Origin: a virus
IMG/VR virus record: IMGVR_UViG_3300046010_011283
Span: 1-23,112 of that record
Length of the DNA stretch: 23,112 nucleotides
Strand: one strand, 5' to 3'
Shown here: positions 12,936 to 20,800 of the stretch, piece by piece
Position numbering within the stretch: position 1 is the stretch's first letter
Layout: each line of letters starts with the position of its first letter
Notes under the pieces: model-generated
Database searches by the model: none
The model's input: the letters and a program-made list of their open reading frames with translations, nothing else
Told to the model about the DNA's origin: nothing
Made by a program: the position numbers and the translations under genes

Positions 12936-13729
12936 TATACCCATGCATTCCAAAAAATTTCTCTATTGTATTGTTCAAATAAATCCAACCCCAAGTATTC
13001 AACACAATTCACGGTGGTTTTGGAAATTGTTGGTTTGATCTTGTGTAGATTCGGTAATCCCACTGCTAGATCGTTATATACTTCATCTTGTGATATGTTG
13101 TCAAAATCGTGAGCAAACTCAGTTAACTCAAAAAACTCATAGATTCTTTTCATTTGGCTTCTGGGACTATTACAAAATCTATTGTAGTCTACAAATAAAA
13201 ATCTATCCAAATAACCCATGATAATTGCATCTTTGATATGGCGATGTGCCATGCCCATTGCACCATCTGGTCCAGCATAATAGTATGCTCTTGATGCAAT
13301 ATTGGAACTTTCTTTGAGTTGTTGATCTGCACGAGTAAAAAACAAAGGATTTTCTTTTCTTAGTCGTTCAAAGGAGGTCAATATTTCAGCTGGATTTCTA
13401 ACACAGACAATTATTTTGACTTGACGTTGTATGACCGATTCTATGACAGGTATCAAAGGTATCCAACCTCGATCTTTGTCAAAAATAATATTTTTGTCTA
13501 TATGACTGTAGTATCCTTGAAGAACTCCGGTCAAAACTCCTGTTTTGGCAGAGGAATTTTTATATTCTTGATTTGATTCAAATTGATTCCAGTTGGCGTT
13601 GATTGTTCCAACCAACGATGCCAACGAACTGACCGATTCGCCGTGTATTTCGGGATTTTGTTTTAGAATATTGGCAATAAGCGTGGACCCGGATCTTGGC
13701 AATCCGGAAATAAAATGCAAAACTTTCAT
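12935..13729 (-). CDS. PAPS-dependent sulfotransferase-like protein
   Basis: A 264-residue protein of the P-loop sulfotransferase fold. SGLPRSGSTLIANIL at residues 8-22 is the 5'-phosphosulfate-binding loop, and IVCVRNPAEILTSFERL around 106-122 is the 3'-phosphate-binding element with its conserved Arg and Ser. These enzymes move sulfate from PAPS to sugar or protein hydroxyls. No PAPS synthesis gene is visible, so host PAPS would be needed. Phage relatives exist in marine T4-like genomes near glycosyltransferases. It has AAGG before the ATG and an AATAAATA octamer 28 bases upstream. The next gene begins in its stop codon. Confidence 0.75.
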   Translation of the reverse strand: MKVLHFISGLPRSGSTLIANILKQNPEIHGESVSSLASLVGTINANWNQFESNQEYKNSSAKTGVLTGVLQGYYSHIDKNIIFDKDRGWIPLIPVIESVIQRQVKIIVCVRNPAEILTSFERLRKENPLFFTRADQQLKESSNIASRAYYYAGPDGAMGMAHRHIKDAIIMGYLDRFLFVDYNRFCNSPRSQMKRIYEFFELTEFAHDFDNISQDEVYNDLAVGLPNLHKIKPTISKTTVNCVEYLGLDLFEQYNREIFWNAWV

Positions 13730-13757
13730 GAAATTACCTTATCGAAAAATGTGAAAA

Positions 13758-13765
13758 TATTTATT
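13758..13765 (-). promoter_or_regulatory. Possible late promoter before the sulfotransferase
   Basis: The minus strand reads AATAAATA, 7 of 8 matches to the late octamer, in the 53-base gap upstream of the ATG at 13729. Predicted start about 13752, leaving a 23-base leader containing AAGG. This variant also occurs by chance in AT-rich DNA elsewhere in the window. Confidence 0.4.
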
Positions 13766-13782
13766 ATTTTATTCTGTCACTT

Positions 13783-14817
13783 CTATATTTTTTTCTTTGG
13801 AAATTTCAACAACAGTTCGTCCCTTACCTGTTGAAAAGTATCAGTCCATTGACCGAATTTATTTTGTCTATAAACCACAGTTTGTTCGCTGTACCAAGGA
13901 CTGTGTCGATCACCATGTGCCCAAATATGATAAGGTAATATGGGAACAATCACCCAGGTTGGTTTGCCCATGGCCGATGCCAAATGAGCGATACTGGTGC
14001 AACTGGTGATTATCAAATCTAAATTTTCTATGGCAGCAGCAGTGTCTTCCCAACTTATTAATATGTGATTGAGATCTTGTATTTCACTGGGCAATTCTCT
14101 TAGATCATTGTCTCTTTGTAGACTATAAAATTGAATATGATCATTGTCTTTGTGTAGATCAATTAACATCTCTGGAGGAAATATTCTGAATTGTTGATGC
14201 TCAAATTTTGGATTACCACTCCAACGAATACCCACTTTGAACTTGTCAGATTTGATTATGGATTTCCATATTTCCACACTGTCAGGTTTGGCAAAAATAT
14301 AAGGCTCATTGGGCATGTTTTCTGCTGTATGACCAAATATCCAACTGCAACTAAAGCCCGGTATCCAAAAATCATGATAGGTCATTTCAACTTGATCCAG
14401 AGTGATACACTGATCTACACCAGGTATTCTCATAAAAATACTATGCACTGTTTTGTCACAACATAATATGCATTTACCACCGCGAGTCCATACTTCGGTT
14501 GCAAATCTTGCTTGTATGATATTGTCACCATAACCGGCCTCTAAGTTTATGATCAGCGTTTTTCCTTTGAGATCACTGCCATCCCATATGGGTTTATTGG
14601 TGTTTAATTTTGGCGCACCATAGACATTGAGTGATCTGCCATACTCTAGACATTGAAATCCTTCTTGAAATTTGCCTTGGTGTATTAAAAACCAACCTCT
14701 ATTGAATTTTGCTCGACGATCATCAGGATACAATTTTTCTAGTTCTTCGGCAATACGCCACCCTTCATCAAAACGCCCACGAATCATTAAATTTAACTGC
14801 TGATCTATTAAATGCAT
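13783..14817 (-). CDS. TPR plus GT9-like (heptosyltransferase-fold) glycosyltransferase
   Basis: A 344-residue two-part protein. Residues 1-65 are TPR-like helices (RRAKFNRGWFLIHQGKFQEG). From about 84 comes a GT-B fold: GKTLIINLEAGYGDNIIQAR corresponds to the Gly-rich first loop of heptosyltransferases (GDIL/GDxI), then VGIRWSGNP, and the C-terminal DLIITSCTSIAHLASAMGKP, the donor-site motif of GT9 and related TPR-GT proteins. GT9 enzymes use ADP-heptose, which the genes downstream would make, so a heptosyl transfer is attractive. TPR-GT fusions can also act on other donors. The ribosome site is poor (GATGGAA). Late-type octamers lie at 14843 and 14873. Confidence 0.75.
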   Translation of the reverse strand: MHLIDQQLNLMIRGRFDEGWRIAEELEKLYPDDRRAKFNRGWFLIHQGKFQEGFQCLEYGRSLNVYGAPKLNTNKPIWDGSDLKGKTLIINLEAGYGDNIIQARFATEVWTRGGKCILCCDKTVHSIFMRIPGVDQCITLDQVEMTYHDFWIPGFSCSWIFGHTAENMPNEPYIFAKPDSVEIWKSIIKSDKFKVGIRWSGNPKFEHQQFRIFPPEMLIDLHKDNDHIQFYSLQRDNDLRELPSEIQDLNHILISWEDTAAAIENLDLIITSCTSIAHLASAMGKPTWVIVPILPYHIWAHGDRHSPWYSEQTVVYRQNKFGQWTDTFQQVRDELLLKFPKKKI

Positions 14818-14842
14818 ATAATTTTTCCATCAAGATTTGATA

Positions 14843-14850
14843 TATTTATT
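14843..14850 (-). promoter_or_regulatory. Possible late promoter before the TPR-GT9 gene
   Basis: AATAAATA on the minus strand (7 of 8 to the late octamer), 25 bases upstream of the ATG at 14817, the same distance as the perfect gp18 octamer from its gene. It would separate the glycan operon from the fibre block. Confidence 0.45.
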
Positions 14851-14872
14851 GTCGATTAATACAATATTCCAA

Positions 14873-14880
14873 TATTTATT
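14873..14880 (-). promoter_or_regulatory. Second late-type octamer overlapping the RCC1 stop codon
   Basis: A second AATAAATA on the minus strand includes the TAA stop of the giant RCC1 gene (14876-14878). Both copies here are preceded by C (CAATAAATA) and lie 30 bases apart. It may be an alternative start for glycan-operon transcription or coincidence. Confidence 0.3.
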
Positions 14881-17800
14881 GTGAATAATTCCACGGAAAA
14901 ATATCATTTGTGGTCAAACCACCGGTGTGTTCGAGACCTGCCGAAACCACAGTCCAACTGCTGCTGCCTACTTGAACCGGGCTGCTGCGATCCACTGTGT
15001 CTCCAAGTCCCAATTGCCCCGACGGATTAGCGCCCCAGGTGAACAATCCACTATCACTCCGTAACGCAGCGGTATGTGTGCCACCGGCTGAAACCGCTGT
15101 CCAACTGCTGCTGCCTACTTGAACTGGACTGGATTTATCGACAGTGCTACCATCACCTAATTGTCCACTGGTGTTTAGTCCCCAAGTAAACAATGTTCCA
15201 CCACTCCGTATGGCTGCGGTATGTGTGCCACCTGCAGAAACCACAGTCCAACTGCTGCTGCCTACTTGCACTGGACTGGATCGGTTGGCGGTGGCATCAT
15301 CACCTAATCGACCACTGGTGCCCGATCCCCAGGTGAATAATCCCCCATCGCTGCGTAACGCAGCGGTATGCAAGTCACCGGCTGAAACCACAGTCCAACT
15401 GCTGCTGCCCACTTGAACCGGGCTGCTGCGATTAGCTGTGTTACCATCGCCCAATCGACCTGATCCACCAGCACCCCAGGTGAATAATCTACCATCACCC
15501 CGTAACGCAGCGGTATGAGTGCCACCGGCTGAAACCGCAGTCCAACTGCTGCTGCCGATCTGCACTGGACTTGATTTGTTGTCAGTGGTGCCATCACCTA
15601 ATCGACCTGATCCACCAGCACCCCAGGTGAATAATCCCCCGTCACTGCGTAACGCAGCGGTATGAGAGCCACCTGCAGAAACTGCAGTCCAACTGCTGCT
15701 GCCGATCTGCACTGGACTGCTGCGAACCACTGTGGTGCCATCGCCCAATCGACCAAAAGCACCAGCACCCCAGGTGAATAATCCCCCGTCACTGCGTATG
15801 GCAGCGGTATGAGAGCCACCTGCACTGACTGCTCGCCAGGACGTTACTGTATTACCGCCTCCTATTAGAACAGGGCTGGATTGATTGCTGATAGATGGAA
15901 GTAGTGTTATGTTTCCGATAAAAACCGGACTGCTGCGGTTGATTATAAAATTGTCACCCAACTGCCCCGACCCACCGGCACCCCAGGTGAATAATCCACT
16001 GTCACCTCGTAACGCAGCGGTATGAGAGCCACCTGCTGAAACCACAGTCCAACTACTGCTGCCCACTTGTACTGGGCTGCTGCGAGCCACTGCGTCCCCG
16101 CCACCTAATCGGCCATCGGTGCCTAATCCCCAGGTGAATAATCCACTGTCATCTCGTAATGCAGCGGTATGAGAGCCACCAGCTGAAACCACAGTCCAAC
16201 TACTGCTGCCCACTTGAACCGGACTGCTGCGACTCACTGTGTTCCCAAGACCCAATCGCCCATTGGTGCCGAGCCCCCAGGTGAATAATCCACTATCACT
16301 CCGTATAGCTGCAGTATGATCTTGACCAGCACTGACCACAGTCCAACTACTGCTGCTTACTTGAACTGGGCTACTTTCACTGAATGACTTGACCAATACT
16401 GGACTGTTTCTCGAGACCGTGTCATCAAGACCTAATCGACCAAATAATCCATCACCCCAGGTAAACAACGAGCCACCATTTCTGATGGCTGCGGTATGTG
16501 TGCCACCAGCTGAAACCACAGTCCAACTACTGCTGCCCACTTGTACTGGGCTTGATTCGCTGCTAGTGCTACCAAGACCTAATCGCCCATCGCTGCCGAG
16601 TCCCCAGGTGAATAATCCACCATCACCCCGTATGGCTGCAGTATGATCTTGACCAGCACTGACCACAGTCCAACTACTGCTGCCCACTTGAACCGGACTG
16701 CTGCGACTCACTGTGTTCCCAAGACCCAATCGCCCAAAGGTGCCTAATCCCCAGGTGAATAATCCACTATCACTCCGTATAGCTGCAGTATGATCTTGAC
16801 CAGCACTGACCACAGTCCAACTACTGCTGCCCACTTGAACTGGGCTACTTTCACTGAATGACTTGACCAATACTGGACTGTCTCTCGAGGCAGTGGTGTC
16901 ATCGCCCAATCGACCAAAATCACCATTTCCCCAGGTGAATAATCCACCATCACCCCGTATGGCTGCGGTGTGTGCGTTACCTGCAGAAACCACAGTCCAA
17001 CTGCTGCTGCCCACTTGAACCGGGCTGCTGCGATTAGCTGTGTTACTAAGACCTAATCGACCAAAAGAACCAGCACCCCAGGTGAATAATCCCCCGTCAC
17101 CTCGTAACGCAGCGGTGTGTGCGAGACCTGCCGAAACCACAGTCCAACTGCTGCTGCCTACTTGAACTGGACTGCTGCGATCCGCTGTGTCCCCAAGACC
17201 TAATTGACCACTAAATCCAAATCCCCAAGTAAACAATGAGCCACCACTTCTGATGGCTGAAGTATGTGTGCCACCGGCACTGACCACTGTCCAACTACTG
17301 CTGCCCACTTGAACTGGGCTACTTTCACTCAGTGCCTTGACCAATACTGGACTGGATCTGCTGAAAGCGGTGTCACCACCTAATCGACCTGATCCACCAT
17401 CACCCCAGGTAAACAACGAGCCACCACTTCTGATGGCTGCGGTATGAGAGCCACCTGCAGAAACCACAGTCCAACTGCTGCTGCCGATCTGCACTGGACT
17501 GGATTTGCTGACAGTGCTACCATCACCTAATCGCCCATCGCTGCCGAGCCCCCAGGTGAATAATCCACTGTCACCTCGTAACGCAGCGGTGTGTGCGAGA
17601 CCTGCCGAAACCACAGTCCAACTGCTGCTGCCTACTTGAACCGGGCTGCTGCGATCTACTGTGTCTCCAAGACCCAATTGCCCCGACGGATTAGCGCCCC
17701 AGGTAAACAACGAGCCACCACTTCTGATGGCTGAAGTATGTGTGCCACCGGCACTGACCACTGTCCAACTACTGCTGCCCACTTGAACTGGGCTATTTGC

Positions 17801-20800
17801 ACTCAGTGCCTTGACCAATACTGGACTGGATTTGTTGACAGTGCTACCATCACCTAATTGACCTGCTCCACCAACACCCCAGGTGAACAATGTACCATCA
17901 TTTAGTTTAGCTGCAGTATGCACACCAACTGAGACCGCAGCCCAACTGCTGCTGCCTATTTGCACTGGACTGGATTTGCTGTTAGTGCTATTATCACCTA
18001 ATCGACCTGTTCCACCTTGCCCCCAGGTGAACAATCCACCATCGCTGCGTATGGCTGCAGTATTTGCGTCACCGGCTGAAACCACAGTCCAACTGCTGCT
18101 GCCCACTTGAACCGGGCTGCTGCGATCCGCTGTGTCATTAAGACCCAATCGACCAATTAATCCTTCTCCCCAGGTGAATAATCCACCACCACTTCTGATG
18201 GCTGCGGTGTGTTCTTCACCTGCCGAAACCACAGTCCAACTACTGCTGCCGATCTGCACTGGACTTGATTTGCTGACCCTGGTGTCATCGCCCAATCGAC
18301 CAAAACCACCATTACCCCAGGTGAACAATCCACCATCGCTGCGTAACGCAGCGGTATGAGCGCCACCTGCTGAAACCACAGTCCAACTGCTGCTGCCTAC
18401 TTGAACCGGGCTGCTGCGATCCACTGTGTTCCCATCGCCCAATCGACCTGATCCACCAGCACCCCAGGTAAACAACGAGCCACCACTTCTGATGGCTGCG
18501 GTATGTGTGCCACCAGCTGAAACCACAGTCCAACTACTGCTGCCCACTTGAACCGGGCTGCTGCGATTAGCTACGCCATCGCCTAATCGACCTGATCCAC
18601 CAGCACCCCAGGTGAATAATCCACTATCACTGCGTAACGCAGCGGTATGAGAGGCACCTGCTGAAACTGCAGTCCAACTACTGCTGCCTATTTGAATCGG
18701 CACGGATTGACTGGCAGTGGTACCATCACCCAATCGACCAAAGGTGCCTAATCCCCAGGTAAACAATAGACCATCACCCCGTATGGCTGCAGTATGAGAG
18801 GCACCTGCTGAAATCGCGGTCCAACTGAATCCTTCAAAGCCCAACTGCCCACTGGTGTTTAACCCCCAGGTGAATAATCTACCATCACCCCGTAACGCAG
18901 CGGTATGAGTGCCACCGGCTGAAACCGCAGTCCAACTGCTGCTGCCTACTTGAACTGGGCTGCTGCGATTAGCTGTGTCTCCAAGACCTAATCGACCATT
19001 GCCACCATTACCCCAGGTAAACAACGAGCCACCACTTCTGATGACTGCGGTATGAATGTCACCGGCTGAAACCACAGTCCAACTGCTGCTGCCCACTTGA
19101 ACCGGGCTGCTGCGATTAGCTGTGTCTCCAAGTCCCAATTGCCCCGACGGATTAGCGCCCCAGGTGAATAATCTACCATCACCCCGTAACGCAGCGGTAT
19201 GTGTGCCACCTGCAGAAACCACAGTCCAACTGCTGCTGCCTATTTGAATCGGCACGGATTGACTAACAGTGGTACCATCACCTAATTGTCCATTGGTGCC
19301 TAATCCCCAGGTGAACAACCGGCTATCACTGCGTATGGCTGCAGTATGTGCGCCACCTGCTGAAATCGCGGTCCAACTGAATGCATCAAAGCCCAACTGC
19401 CCACTGGTGTTTAGTCCCCAGGTGAACAATAGACCATCACCCCGTAACGCAGCGGTATGTGTGCCACCGGCTGACACCACAGTCCAACTGCTGCTGCCCA
19501 CTTGAACTGGACTGCTGCGATCCACTGTGGCACCATCGCCCAATCGCCCACTGCTGCCAAACCCCCAGGTGAACAATAGACCATCACCCCGTATGGCAGC
19601 GGTATGTGTGCCACCGGCTGAAACCGCAGTCCAACTGCTGCTGCCTACTTGAACCGGGCTGCTGCGATTAGCTGTGTCTCCAAGTCCTAATCGACCATTG
19701 CCACCAAACCCCCAGGTGAACAATCCACCATCACCCCGTAACGCAGCGGTATGAAAGTCACCGGCTGAAACCACAGTCCAACTGCTGCCGCCCACTTGAA
19801 TCGGCACGGATTGACTGACAGTGGTACCATCACCTAATTGTCCACTGGTGTTTAGTCCCCAGGTGAACAACCGGCTATCACTGCGTATGGCTGCAGTATG
19901 TGTGCCACCTGCTGAAATCGCGGTCCAACTGAATGCATCAAAGCCCAACTGCCCACTGGTGTTTAGTCCCCAGGTAAACAATAGACCATCACCCCGTAAC
20001 GCAGCGGTATGTGTGCCACCGGCACTGACCGCAGTCCAACTGCTGCTGCCTACTTGCACTGGACTGGATCGGTTGGCCGTGGCACCATCGCCCAATCGCC
20101 CAAAACCACCATTACCCCAGGTGAACAATCCACCATCGCTGCGTAACGCAGCGGTATGAGCGCCACCTGCTGAAACCACAGTCCAACTGCTGCTGCCCAC
20201 TTGAACCGGGCTGCTGCGATTAGCTGTGTTACCATCGCCCAATCGACCAAATTCACCATTTCCCCAGGTGAATAATCCACCATCACCCCGTATGGCAGCG
20301 GTATGAGAGCCACCTGCTGAAACCACAGTCCAACTACTGCTGCCTATTTGAATCGGCACGGATTGACTGACAGCGGTACCATCACCTAATTGTCCACTGG
20401 TGTTTAGTCCCCAGGTAAACAACAGGCTATCACTGCGTATGGCTGCAGTATGTGCGCCACCTGCTGAAACTGCAGTCCAACTGAATGCATCAAAGCCCAA
20501 CTGCCCATTGGTGTTTAGTCCCCAGGTAAACAATAGACCATCACCCCGTAACGCAGCGGTATGTGTGCCACCGGCACTGACCGCAGTCCAACTGCTGCTG
20601 CCTACTTGCACTGGACTGGATCGGTTGGCGGTGGCACCATCGCCCAATCGACCATTGCCACCATTACCCCAGGTGAATAATCTACTGTCACCCCTGATGG
20701 CTGCGGTATGAAAGTCACCGGCTGAAACCACAGTCCAACTGCTGCTGCCCACTTGAACCGGGCTGCTGCGATTAGCTGTGTTACCATCGCCCAATCGACC

